Positions 41,799 through 50,822 of a DNA stretch of 64,000 nt are shown here, one piece after another. The DNA comes from Chryseobacterium sp. ON_d1 (lineage in GTDB: Bacteria; Bacteroidota; Bacteroidia; Flavobacteriales; Weeksellaceae), in assembly GCF_006829085.1 (NCBI RefSeq), contig NZ_BJTC01000013.1, positions 124,001-188,000 of the forward strand. The letters are read 5' to 3'. The notes below the pieces were generated by a model that was given only the letters and a program-made list of their open reading frames with translations, did no database searches and was not told the DNA's origin. Within the stretch, counting starts at the first letter, position 1, and each line of letters begins with the position of its first letter. The position numbers were made by a program, and so were the translations under genes.

Positions 41799-44582
41799 GT
41801 GAAGAATTTTACAACAGTATTAAAAATCGCGCCCGCTTTTTTACTGGCCAGTACAGTAATACATGCGCAGAAAAAGGACTCTCTTCCTCAGGAGAAAAAG
41901 ATTGATGAGGTTGTACTGATCGGGTATGGAAAGCAGAAAAAATCTGATCTTACCGGTTCTATAACTTCTGTCACGGCTAAAGACTTCAACGGAGGAGCAA
42001 CTTCTGCAGGGCAACTGATCCAGGGTAAAACGCCAGGGGTACAGATTACCAATAACAGTGGAGCCCCGGGATCCGGAACAAAAATAAGAATCAGAGGTAC
42101 CTCTTCTTTAAGTGGAGAAAATTCTCCTTTGATTGTAATTGACGGAGTTCCTCAGGATTTTGTTGGAATGAATGGAGTTTCTGACCCGTTATCATTAATC
42201 AACCCAAATGATATTGAAACGTTTGATATCCTGAAAGATGCTTCTGCTACTGCTATCTATGGTAACAGGGCTTCTAATGGTGTTATTCTTATTACAACCA
42301 AGAAAGGAACAGCAGGAAAGTTCAAAGTGAACTTCTCAACCGTTACCTCGGTATCTACTAAAATGGGAAAGGTAGACGTATTGAATGCTCAGGAATTTAG
42401 AGATTTTGTTAATACATACGCACCTGCTGGTTATAAAACGAAACTTGGGAATGCCAATACTGACTGGCAGGATCAAATTTACCAAGCGGCATGGGGAACC
42501 GATAATAATGTAGCTCTTTCCGGAGGTATTAAAGGATTACCATACCGTTTATCATTAGGATATAATGAACAGAACGGTATTGTAAAATCAAATTCTTTCA
42601 GAAGAACTTCTGTGGGGTTGAACTTAAATCCTAAATTCTTTGACAATCATTTATCAGTGAATGTAAATGCAAAAGGGACATTTACAGATAATAGGTTTGT
42701 AGATCCCGGAGTTATCAAAGCAGCCACATATTTTGATCCCACTCAGCCTGTGTATGATAATGTGAATGTTGTGCCAGGTAATGGAGGATATTATGAATGG
42801 TTTGTATCAGAAAGTCAGAATGGTCAGATGGTGAATAAGCTTAATGGTAATGCGAATGCAAATCCTTTATCGATGATTAATGCTGTTCGCGATGTTTCTT
42901 CAGTTACCAGAGGTCTTGGAAATATTCAATTAGATTATAAATTTCATTTCCTTCCGGATTTACACTTTAATGTCAATGCCGGGTATGACTATACAAAGAG
43001 TGAAGGACATAAATTTAAAGATGGCAGATATAAATCAGGTTTTGATGATAAGGGAAGTTCGAATTTCTATTCTATGGAAAAGAAGAATAAGCTTTTGGAA
43101 ACCTATTTTAATTATGTGAAAAATATCAATGCAATCAATACAGGAGTAGATATTACAGCGGGATATTCTTATCAGGATTTTAATATTTCAATTCCGGGAG
43201 CTCTTACATATAGAGGAACCGGAATTAACTCGCAGGATCTTGATTTTAAAACCCAGAATACCTTGATTTCCTTCTATGGAAGAGCTATTTTTACAATAGC
43301 TAATAAATATATTATTTCAGGATCAGTTCGTAAGGATGGTTCATCAAGATTCTTTAACGGAACAAGAGATAATGTATGGGGTGTTTTCCCGGGAGTTTCT
43401 TTGGCCTGGAAACTTAATGAAGAAGGTTTTATCAAAAATATCTCTTCAATCAGTACTCTAAAGTTGAGAGCAGGATGGGGAAAAACTGGGCAGCAGGAAT
43501 TACCAGCTCTGGGAATTAATGGGAATAAGCCCAATAATTACCCGGCATTTGCAGCCTATAATCCAAGTTATCCGGGAGCGGGTTATCAGTTCGGGAATGA
43601 ATTTTATTTTATGTTCAGACCTGCCAATTACAATCCGAATCTTACCTGGGAAACTACAACAACTAAAAACTTAGGATTGGATTTTGGCTTTAATAAAAAC
43701 CGGATTACCGGTTCAGTAGATATATTCAGAAAAGATACCAAGGACCTTCTTGTATATGCTGATGAGCCAGCAGGTGGTTTGAGCAATGCGAGTTGGCAGA
43801 ATGTGGGAGATATGAAAAATGAAGGGATTGAAGGGAGTATTACAGTGATTCCGGTAAAAAATCAGAATACAACATGGGAAGTAAGCTTTAATGCTACCCA
43901 TTACAAACCGGTAATTACCAAACTTAAAGACAGAGCTGATGAGTTTTTCAATATGGAAGTCGGCGGCATAGAAGGTGCTGCTGGAAATAGAATTCAGGCT
44001 CACGCTGTAGGACATGCTCCTAATTCCTTCTGGGTGTACCAACAGGTATATGATGCTAATGGAAAACCGGTTGACGGGGCTTATGTAGATAGAAACGGAG
44101 ATGGAGTAATCAATACAAGAGATATGTATTATTATAAGTCTACTACTCCTGATGCTATTTTAGGTTTCTCTACCAAGGTGTCACATAAGAACTGGGATTT
44201 TGCCTTAAGTGCAAGAGCCGTACTGGGAAATTATGTGTATAATAATGCTGCTTCAAACAGTTCTTTACAGTCTGCATCTACCAACGAATATCTTCAGAAT
44301 GTATTTGCCACTGCGCCGAAATATCAGTTTTCTGTTCCTCAGTATAAATCGGATATTTATGTAGAGAATGCTTCATTCCTGAGATTAGACAATATCAATA
44401 TCGGGTATAATTTCGGCGAAGTTTTTTCTAAAGGAAGTAATCTGAAAATATACGGTATGGCACAGAATGTTTTTGTGATTACAAAATATTCAGGAGTAGA
44501 TCCTGAAGTTTTTGGAGGAATAGACAATGGTTATTATCAGATGCCTAGAATTTATTCTTTAGGTTTTAACTTTCAATTTTAA
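41799..44582 (+). CDS. SusC/RagA family TonB-dependent outer-membrane transporter
   Basis: Outer-membrane transporter of 927 residues that imports maltodextrins together with the SusD lipoprotein. The start is a GTG (41799), giving a signal peptide of about 23 residues ending IHAQ. A TonB-box-like EVVLIGYG (37-44) is followed by the plug with the SusC signatures TSAGQLIQGKTPGVQI and ILKDASATAIYGNRASNGVI, and a large barrel ends in F. The N-terminal carboxypeptidase D-like regulatory domain seen in many SusC proteins is absent. It is the first gene of the susC-susD-susE unit. Confidence 0.94.
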   Translation: MKNFTTVLKIAPAFLLASTVIHAQKKDSLPQEKKIDEVVLIGYGKQKKSDLTGSITSVTAKDFNGGATSAGQLIQGKTPGVQITNNSGAPGSGTKIRIRGTSSLSGENSPLIVIDGVPQDFVGMNGVSDPLSLINPNDIETFDILKDASATAIYGNRASNGVILITTKKGTAGKFKVNFSTVTSVSTKMGKVDVLNAQEFRDFVNTYAPAGYKTKLGNANTDWQDQIYQAAWGTDNNVALSGGIKGLPYRLSLGYNEQNGIVKSNSFRRTSVGLNLNPKFFDNHLSVNVNAKGTFTDNRFVDPGVIKAATYFDPTQPVYDNVNVVPGNGGYYEWFVSESQNGQMVNKLNGNANANPLSMINAVRDVSSVTRGLGNIQLDYKFHFLPDLHFNVNAGYDYTKSEGHKFKDGRYKSGFDDKGSSNFYSMEKKNKLLETYFNYVKNINAINTGVDITAGYSYQDFNISIPGALTYRGTGINSQDLDFKTQNTLISFYGRAIFTIANKYIISGSVRKDGSSRFFNGTRDNVWGVFPGVSLAWKLNEEGFIKNISSISTLKLRAGWGKTGQQELPALGINGNKPNNYPAFAAYNPSYPGAGYQFGNEFYFMFRPANYNPNLTWETTTTKNLGLDFGFNKNRITGSVDIFRKDTKDLLVYADEPAGGLSNASWQNVGDMKNEGIEGSITVIPVKNQNTTWEVSFNATHYKPVITKLKDRADEFFNMEVGGIEGAAGNRIQAHAVGHAPNSFWVYQQVYDANGKPVDGAYVDRNGDGVINTRDMYYYKSTTPDAILGFSTKVSHKNWDFALSARAVLGNYVYNNAASNSSLQSASTNEYLQNVFATAPKYQFSVPQYKSDIYVENASFLRLDNINIGYNFGEVFSKGSNLKIYGMAQNVFVITKYSGVDPEVFGGIDNGYYQMPRIYSLGFNFQF

Positions 44583-44593
44583 ATAAGAATCCA

Positions 44594-46195
44594 ATGAAAC
44601 TAAATAGAATTAAACTTAAAAATATAGTATTGCCTCTTTCAGCAGTATTTTTACTGACTGCCACATCTTGTATTAAAGATCTTGAAAGAGAACCTCTCAC
44701 AGATGTTACTTCGGCAAGTATTTATAAAGATTTTGGCAACTATAAAAATGTTCTGGCAAAACTTTACGGAGGCCTTGCCATGGGAGGACAGATCAGTGGG
44801 GACGGAGATCAGCCCGACAGTGATATCAACGGAATCAATGGTGGCTTTTCTCAGTATACAAGACTGATGTACAATTTAAATGTTGTGACAACTGATGAAG
44901 CGGTCATTGGATGGAATGATGGAAACCTTCACACGTTACACAAAATGACATGGGATGCTTCCAACGAATTTATTGCTGCCATGTACTACAGAGTGTATAC
45001 GGAAATAGCTTTTTGTAATGAATTCTTAAGAAATGTGACAGATGAAAAGTTAGCAGCCAATAATATCACTGGTGATAATCTTGTTCAGGCAAAACTAATG
45101 AGAGCAGAGGCTCGTTTCCTGCGTGCACAATCCTACTATCATGCAATTGATATGTTTGGGAATGTCCCTTTTGTGGATGAATCATACTTACCGGGTTCTA
45201 TCAATCCGCCACAAAGGATAGAAAGAAAAGCATTATTTAATTATATAGAGTCAGAATTACTTGCCGTAGCAGGAGAATTAAAAGATCCTAAAACCAACGA
45301 ATACGGCAGAGCAGATAAAGCGGCTGCATGGTCATTATTGGCAAAATTATATTTAAATGCAGAAGTGTATACGGGAACACAGAGAAATACAGACTGTATT
45401 ACATACTGTAACAAAGTAATTGCGGCAGGGTATTCTTTAAAACCAACGTATGGAGATTTGTTTCTTGCGGATAACAATATCAATAACCCAGAGCAGATTT
45501 TAAGTGTAAACTTTGACGGTATCAATACACAAACCAACGGAGGGACCACTTTTTTGGTGCATGCTGCAGTGGGGGGAACAATGGCTTCTTCTGATTTTGG
45601 AATTAATGTCGGATGGGGAGGTATTAGGACTACGAAAGCCTTTGTAGGATTGTTTCCTGCCAATGGAAGTGATAAAAGAGGAAGATTCTATACATCTGGT
45701 CAGAATCTTGAAATTAATGATTTAGGATCATTCACAGATGGTTATGCTTTTATCAAATTTAAAAATGTTAAAAGTAATGGATCTGCTGGTGCTCATACCA
45801 ACTGGGTTGAGGCTGATATCCCGTTATACCGTTTAGCTGATATCTATCTGATGTATGCGGAAGCCGTATTGAGAGGGGGTGCTGGAGGTAATCAGGCGAC
45901 GGCAATCGGTTACATCAATCAGCTGAGACAACGTGCCTATGGAGATACAAGTGGAAATATTTCTTCTATCAATCTGAATTTCATTTTAGATGAAAGAGCC
46001 AGAGAATTGTCTTGGGAGATGACCAGACGAAGTGATCTTATCCGTTTCAATAAATTCACTACAGGAGATTATCTATGGCCATGGAAAGGTAATGTGAAAG
46101 ATGGTAAAGCTGTGGAAAGTTACAGAAACCTTTTCCCGATTCCAGCGAAGGATATCGTAGCCAACCCTAACCTGGTTCAGAATCCTGGATATTAA
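44594..46195 (+). CDS. SusD/RagB family starch-binding lipoprotein
   Basis: Surface lipoprotein of 533 residues that captures glycan and closes over the SusC channel. The lipobox is TATSC with Cys26. Tetratricopeptide-like helices occur throughout (AKLMRAEARFLRAQSYYHAIDMFGNVPF), and the C-terminal signature LDERARELSWEMTRRSDLIRFNKF is typical of RagB/SusD. It starts 11 bases after the susC stop, consistent with translation as one unit. The gene order and the GH97/GH13 neighbours indicate an alpha-glucan ligand. Confidence 0.94.
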   Translation: MKLNRIKLKNIVLPLSAVFLLTATSCIKDLEREPLTDVTSASIYKDFGNYKNVLAKLYGGLAMGGQISGDGDQPDSDINGINGGFSQYTRLMYNLNVVTTDEAVIGWNDGNLHTLHKMTWDASNEFIAAMYYRVYTEIAFCNEFLRNVTDEKLAANNITGDNLVQAKLMRAEARFLRAQSYYHAIDMFGNVPFVDESYLPGSINPPQRIERKALFNYIESELLAVAGELKDPKTNEYGRADKAAAWSLLAKLYLNAEVYTGTQRNTDCITYCNKVIAAGYSLKPTYGDLFLADNNINNPEQILSVNFDGINTQTNGGTTFLVHAAVGGTMASSDFGINVGWGGIRTTKAFVGLFPANGSDKRGRFYTSGQNLEINDLGSFTDGYAFIKFKNVKSNGSAGAHTNWVEADIPLYRLADIYLMYAEAVLRGGAGGNQATAIGYINQLRQRAYGDTSGNISSINLNFILDERARELSWEMTRRSDLIRFNKFTTGDYLWPWKGNVKDGKAVESYRNLFPIPAKDIVANPNLVQNPGY

Positions 46196-46213
46196 TTTAA
46201 AATCCTGTTAAAA

Positions 46214-47332
46214 ATGAAAAAATTATTCAAAATATTAGCCTTGGTTTTTACCGGACTTTTAGTTTTTTCTTGTGAAAAAGATGAAGATCAAGCGGTTATC
46301 AATGAGACGTCTGCCGGCAAAATATCTGCTGATAAAAGTTCGGTGGTCCTTAATGAGCTTAATGCCAATGATGCCGTGATCACTTTTACATGGACAAAAC
46401 CAACCTTTAATATTGCAGTCGTTCCTACGCAAAAAGTAGAATTCGGCATTAAAGGAGATGGTTTCAAAAAAAGCGCTGCTATTGACTTTTCCAATGATAT
46501 GACTTCAGGTGTTGTTACGCATGCAGCAATGAATGCAGCAATGTTTTCTATTGGAGCAGTACCGGATGTTGTGAATGATATTGAGGTAAGATTGAAAACT
46601 TCTGTAGGATCAGCAGCTTTTTATTCTAATGTTGTAGCTATTAAAGTAACACCTTATACTCCAAATCCAGATTTGGTTTATCCTAAGATCAATGTTCCCG
46701 GCAGCTATGCTGGAGCAGCTGGCTATGCCAACTGGACTCCGGCCAACTCGCCGAATTTGTTCTCTCCTGGAAAGAATGATGAATACAGAGGGTTTATCTG
46801 GATCAATACTGTTGCTGGGGTTGAAGATGGAAAATATAAATTTGCGATCAACCAGGACTGGCCAGGAAATAAAGGTGATGATGGAACCAAAACAGGAAAA
46901 TTAAAAGCTGATGGAGATAATATAAAAGCGCCAGCTGCAGGAACGTATTATATTAAGGTGAATTGGGCTGCAAACACTTACTCATCAGTTATTGCAAACT
47001 TCGGCGTTATCGGGGATGCAACACCTACAGGTTGGGGATCAGATACGGATTTTGTATATAATCCTGCAACCAAAACGTTTGTGATCAGTTCAATTGCATT
47101 ATCCAGTACCGGAGTATTTAAATTCAGAGCCAATGATGATTGGGCCATGAAGTTCCAGCCAAAAGATGCAGATCAGACTTTGGTTTCAGGGACAGGTGTT
47201 CAATCTTATTTAAGTTCAGAAGGAACTGTTACAGGAGATCCTGCATACAAAGTTTCACAGGCAGGTAATTATAAAATTGAACTGGATCTGCACAATTCAG
47301 CATATTACAAATTAACCGTTACTAAATTGTAA
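46214..47332 (+). CDS. SusE family surface glycan-binding lipoprotein
   Basis: Lipoprotein of 372 residues with lipobox LVFSC (Cys20). The N-terminal SusE domain (about 30-150) has a beta-sandwich pattern and the frequent SADKSSVVLNELNANDAVITFTW opening. Two starch-binding SusE/SusF modules follow, marked by WGSDTDFVYNPATKTF and by repeated Trp residues in the second half. It probably binds starch at the cell surface. It starts 18 bases after susD and ends on a terminator that isolates the susCDE unit. There is no separate susF gene. Confidence 0.88.
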   Translation: MKKLFKILALVFTGLLVFSCEKDEDQAVINETSAGKISADKSSVVLNELNANDAVITFTWTKPTFNIAVVPTQKVEFGIKGDGFKKSAAIDFSNDMTSGVVTHAAMNAAMFSIGAVPDVVNDIEVRLKTSVGSAAFYSNVVAIKVTPYTPNPDLVYPKINVPGSYAGAAGYANWTPANSPNLFSPGKNDEYRGFIWINTVAGVEDGKYKFAINQDWPGNKGDDGTKTGKLKADGDNIKAPAAGTYYIKVNWAANTYSSVIANFGVIGDATPTGWGSDTDFVYNPATKTFVISSIALSSTGVFKFRANDDWAMKFQPKDADQTLVSGTGVQSYLSSEGTVTGDPAYKVSQAGNYKIELDLHNSAYYKLTVTKL

Positions 47333-47352
47333 AATAAAATTAAAAATAAGGC

Positions 47353-47385
47353 AAAGTGCTGCTTTACTGCAGCACTTTATTTTTT
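47353..47385 (+). terminator. Terminator after susE
   Basis: AAAGTGCTGC (47353-47362) pairs with GCAGCACTTT (47369-47378), followed by a T run. It separates susCDE from the GH97 gene. Confidence 0.88.
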
Positions 47386-47404
47386 AAGTTAATAAATAGT
47401 CATT

Positions 47405-49561
47405 ATGAAGAAAATTACAGTTGGAGCGCTTTTGCTCTCAATGATGTTTACAGGGGTGAAAGCACAATCTTTAAAATCTCCTGACGGGAAATTCGAAATG
47501 AATTTTCAGTTGAAAGAAGGAGTACCTTACTACAACCTGAAATACAATGGTGCGGTAGTGGTTGAAGATTCTAAATTGGGATTGAGATTATTTAAAGACA
47601 CAGCTATAAAGTTCGCTTCCGAGATCGCTAAACCGGAAGATGCAAAATACGATCTGAATAACGGTTTTGCAAAGACAGATGAAAAAAGAGACTCCAAAAA
47701 TGAAACCTGGCAGCCGGTTTTAGGAGAAAAGAAAAATTATATCAATCATTACAACGAACTGGCGGTTACCCTGAATCAGGCTTCTACAGACAGAAGTATT
47801 GTGGTAAAGTTCAGATTGTTTAATGATGGGCTTGGATTCCGTTATGAATTCCCACAGCAAAAGAACCTTAATTATTTTGTGATCAGAGAAGAAGATTCTG
47901 AAATCGATTTCCCTACCGATATGAAGGCATGGTGGATCGTGGCAGATTATGACTCTCAGGAATATCAGTATCAGGAAACCAAAGTATCTGAAATTCCTTC
48001 AAAATGGGATAAAGCATACGATGCAAATGCCTCTCAGTCATTGGTGAAAAATGCTGTTCAGTCTCCGTTGATGCTTAAAAAAGAAGGAAAAGAGCCTTTG
48101 TATATCAATGTGGCAGAAGCTGCGGTATTGGATTATCCGGCCTCACATCTTGAGGTAGATGCCCAGAATTATAAATTCAAAACACATTTGACTGCTGACA
48201 GACAGGGAGCGAAAGGATATATTCAGACTCCTTCGGTGACTCCGTGGAGAACCATTATTGTAGCGCCGAAAGCAGAACAGGTGATGGATTCCAAAATGAT
48301 CTTTAACCTGAATGAGCCTACAAAATATACAGATACTTCTTACATTCACCCTACAAAATATATGGGAGTATGGTGGGAGATGATCATCGGAAAATCTCAA
48401 TGGGCATATTCTACAGCAGAAAATGTACATTTAGGTAAAACAGATTTTACGAAGCTGACGCCCAACGGAAAACATGCAGCCAATAATACAAAAGTAAAAG
48501 AATACATTGATTTTGCTGCAGAAAACGGATTCCAGGGATTATTGATTGAAGGTTGGAACATCGGTTGGGAAGACTGGTTCGGGCACTCCAAAGAATTTGT
48601 TTTCGATTTCATTACCCCTTATCCGGATTTTGATATCAAAATGCTGAATGAATATGCACATTCAAAGGGAATTAAGCTGATCATGCACCATGAAACTTCT
48701 GGTTCTGCAACAAACTATGAGAGATGGGCAGACAAAGCTTTCCAGACAATGAAAAAATATGGATATGATGCCGTAAAAACCGGATATGTAGGAGATATTA
48801 TTCCGAGAGGAGAACATCATTATTCTCAATGGACAATTAACCATTACTATAGAATTGCAGAAAAAGCAAATGACTACAAAATCATGGTTAATTCCCACGA
48901 ATCTGTGCGCCCTACAGGAGAAAGCCGTACTTATCCTAACTATATTTCCGCAGAAGCAGCCCGTGGAACGGAATATGAAGCATTTGGAGGTAATAAACCT
49001 GACCACCAGACAGTTCTTCCTTTCACAAGATGGATGGGAGGATCCATGGACTATACCCCAGGAATTTTCCAGACGAAACTTGACTATTATTTCCCTGGAG
49101 ATAAGCGTTTTGTAAAAACTACTCTGGCGAAGCAGCTTGCTCTTTATGTAACAATGTACATGCCGCTTCAGATGGCTGCAGATCTGCCTGAAAACTATAA
49201 AAAGCATATGGATGCATTCCAGTTTATCAAGGATGTTTCAGCAGATTGGGATGATACAAAGATCTTATCTGCGGAGCCGGGAGACTATGTGATCACAGCA
49301 AGAAAAGCAAAAGGAACTGAAAATTGGTTTGTGGGAGGGATTACCGATGAAAACAAACGTGAGTATACAGTAGATTTCTCGTTTCTGGATAAAGGAAAAA
49401 AATACGAAGCAACGATCTATGAAGATGGAAAAGATGCTGATTATATTGATAATCCTCAAAGCTATAACATCTATAAAAAAGAGATTACAAGCAAGTCAAA
49501 AATTAATTTTAAAATGGTAAGAAGCGGTGGTTTTGCAGTTTCTATCAAGCCAATAAAATAA
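47405..49561 (+). CDS. GH97 alpha-glucosidase (SusB-like)
   Basis: Exported glycoside hydrolase family 97 enzyme of 718 residues, expected to release glucose from maltooligosaccharides in the periplasm. It has a signal peptide ending VKAQ. The N-terminal beta-sandwich begins SPDGKFEMNFQLKEG. The catalytic barrel has GLLIEGWNIGWEDWF, KLIMHHETSG and VNSHESVRPTGESRTYPN, which hold the conserved Glu residues of the inverting SusB-type branch. A C-terminal beta domain follows. It sits just behind the susE terminator, so it depends on readthrough or on an unrecognised promoter. Confidence 0.93.
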   Translation: MKKITVGALLLSMMFTGVKAQSLKSPDGKFEMNFQLKEGVPYYNLKYNGAVVVEDSKLGLRLFKDTAIKFASEIAKPEDAKYDLNNGFAKTDEKRDSKNETWQPVLGEKKNYINHYNELAVTLNQASTDRSIVVKFRLFNDGLGFRYEFPQQKNLNYFVIREEDSEIDFPTDMKAWWIVADYDSQEYQYQETKVSEIPSKWDKAYDANASQSLVKNAVQSPLMLKKEGKEPLYINVAEAAVLDYPASHLEVDAQNYKFKTHLTADRQGAKGYIQTPSVTPWRTIIVAPKAEQVMDSKMIFNLNEPTKYTDTSYIHPTKYMGVWWEMIIGKSQWAYSTAENVHLGKTDFTKLTPNGKHAANNTKVKEYIDFAAENGFQGLLIEGWNIGWEDWFGHSKEFVFDFITPYPDFDIKMLNEYAHSKGIKLIMHHETSGSATNYERWADKAFQTMKKYGYDAVKTGYVGDIIPRGEHHYSQWTINHYYRIAEKANDYKIMVNSHESVRPTGESRTYPNYISAEAARGTEYEAFGGNKPDHQTVLPFTRWMGGSMDYTPGIFQTKLDYYFPGDKRFVKTTLAKQLALYVTMYMPLQMAADLPENYKKHMDAFQFIKDVSADWDDTKILSAEPGDYVITARKAKGTENWFVGGITDENKREYTVDFSFLDKGKKYEATIYEDGKDADYIDNPQSYNIYKKEITSKSKINFKMVRSGGFAVSIKPIK

Positions 49562-49583
49562 TTTTTAACGATACACTAAAGTG

Positions 49584-49619
49584 CCCCGGTTCAAGTTTTT
49601 CAAAACCGGGGTATTTTTT
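49584..49619. terminator. Bidirectional terminator
   Basis: CCCCGGTT (49584-49591) pairs with AACCGGGG (49604-49611) and a T run follows, between the convergent GH97 and desaturase genes. Confidence 0.85.
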
Positions 49620-49624
49620 TACAG

Positions 49625-50620
49625 CTACTTATCCTCCGCATGCTGAATGAATTGGGGATATTGGTTCTCAGATTCTGCTGCCGGCTCGTTTACTTGAACT
49701 GGAACTTTGTTCTTTTTCTTTTCCTTATATTCTTTCTGATACTGTTTTACCGTTTTTCCGGTCCCATCATGCCTCCATCCCGGAGAATAGAAAAGATATT
49801 TCAATCGGGTTTTAAAAGAAAGCCCGGGCTGTCTGAGATCTTTTCCTATTCTTCTCCATTCATAGAATAGGGTAGTTGCAGGATCTTTTGACTCCATTTT
49901 AGGATAAATGCCATATTTTACAGGAACTTCAGGATCTTCTTTTTCAAATGTTCCGAAGATTTTATCCCAGATAATCAAGCCCATTCCCATATTGCGGTCC
50001 AGGTATTTGATATTGCAGGCATGATGTACCCTGTGATGGGAAGGCGTAACCAGAATGTATTCTAAAAATCCCATACTCTTAATCGATTGGGTGTGTACAA
50101 AGGTACCATAGATCTGAATAGAAGAATAAGCCACCAGAATATGCCATGGATGAAAGCCCATGAATGCTAATGGAGAAAAAAACAGGTATCGGTATAATGG
50201 CTGAAATACAGGGCTTCTGAATCCTGTACTGATATTGAAATAATCAGAATTATGATGCGTAATATGTACCGCCCAGAAAACACGGGAGTGATGATCCACA
50301 TAATGATGAACATAATAGGCAAAATCCTGGGCCAGGAATACTGCAATCCAATACCATATTCCCTCCTGCCAGTCGAAAAGACGGTGCTGGTAAAAAAACA
50401 TCATAACAAATAAAGAGAAACCTTTCATGATGATGTCTAATCCATAATTAAGCAAGGCGAAAAGTACATTTGTTGCAACATCTTTAGTCTCATAGATTTT
50501 TTCCTTATTAAAGTGGCTGTAACCCATTTCCAGGAAAATAATTGCAGCAAACACAGGAATTGTCCATGTGTAAACAACATCTGGTCCCTCTGTTTTGAAC
50601 ATATTGCTGAAATCAAACAT
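49625..50620 (-). CDS. Sterol desaturase/fatty acid hydroxylase family protein
   Basis: This integral-membrane di-iron oxidase of 331 residues carries the three histidine clusters of the superfamily: HHYVDHH, HITHH and, later, HHRVHH. About five hydrophobic segments surround them. The C-terminal 60 residues are basic and hydrophilic. The substrate may be a lipid or a carotenoid; sterols are not expected in most flavobacteria. It lies opposite in direction to, and between, the GH97 and GH13 genes of the starch locus, with its own terminator, and looks functionally unrelated to them. Confidence 0.85.
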   Translation of the reverse strand: MFDFSNMFKTEGPDVVYTWTIPVFAAIIFLEMGYSHFNKEKIYETKDVATNVLFALLNYGLDIIMKGFSLFVMMFFYQHRLFDWQEGIWYWIAVFLAQDFAYYVHHYVDHHSRVFWAVHITHHNSDYFNISTGFRSPVFQPLYRYLFFSPLAFMGFHPWHILVAYSSIQIYGTFVHTQSIKSMGFLEYILVTPSHHRVHHACNIKYLDRNMGMGLIIWDKIFGTFEKEDPEVPVKYGIYPKMESKDPATTLFYEWRRIGKDLRQPGLSFKTRLKYLFYSPGWRHDGTGKTVKQYQKEYKEKKKNKVPVQVNEPAAESENQYPQFIQHAEDK

Positions 50621-50772
50621 TTTTTCTGTAAAGCTAAAGATAAATAAAATTGAAAATCAACTTTTCACATGAATTTTTTGTAAAAAAATTAATTATTCTT
50701 TGTAAAATTCGGAATAAGAATATTTCATTCTGAAATTCTGAATGAATGAGGATCAAAAAAGAGACTTTCCAC

Positions 50773-50788
50773 TACATTTTTAAATGTA
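50773..50788. promoter_or_regulatory. Candidate operator upstream of the GH13 gene
   Basis: The perfect inverted repeat TACATTT-TT-AAATGTA lies 35 bases before the ATG at 50823. TACATTTT also resembles a -7 box with its last base changed. No regulator is identified. Confidence 0.35.
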
Positions 50789-50822
50789 TATATGAAAATT
50801 TAATGCTAAATTGAACACTAAT

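Noticed and set aside
48662..49207. 181-codon minus-strand frame inside the GH97 gene
   Set aside because: Antisense to a strongly conserved catalytic region and composed of low-complexity Cys/Phe/Ile sequence typical of shadow frames.
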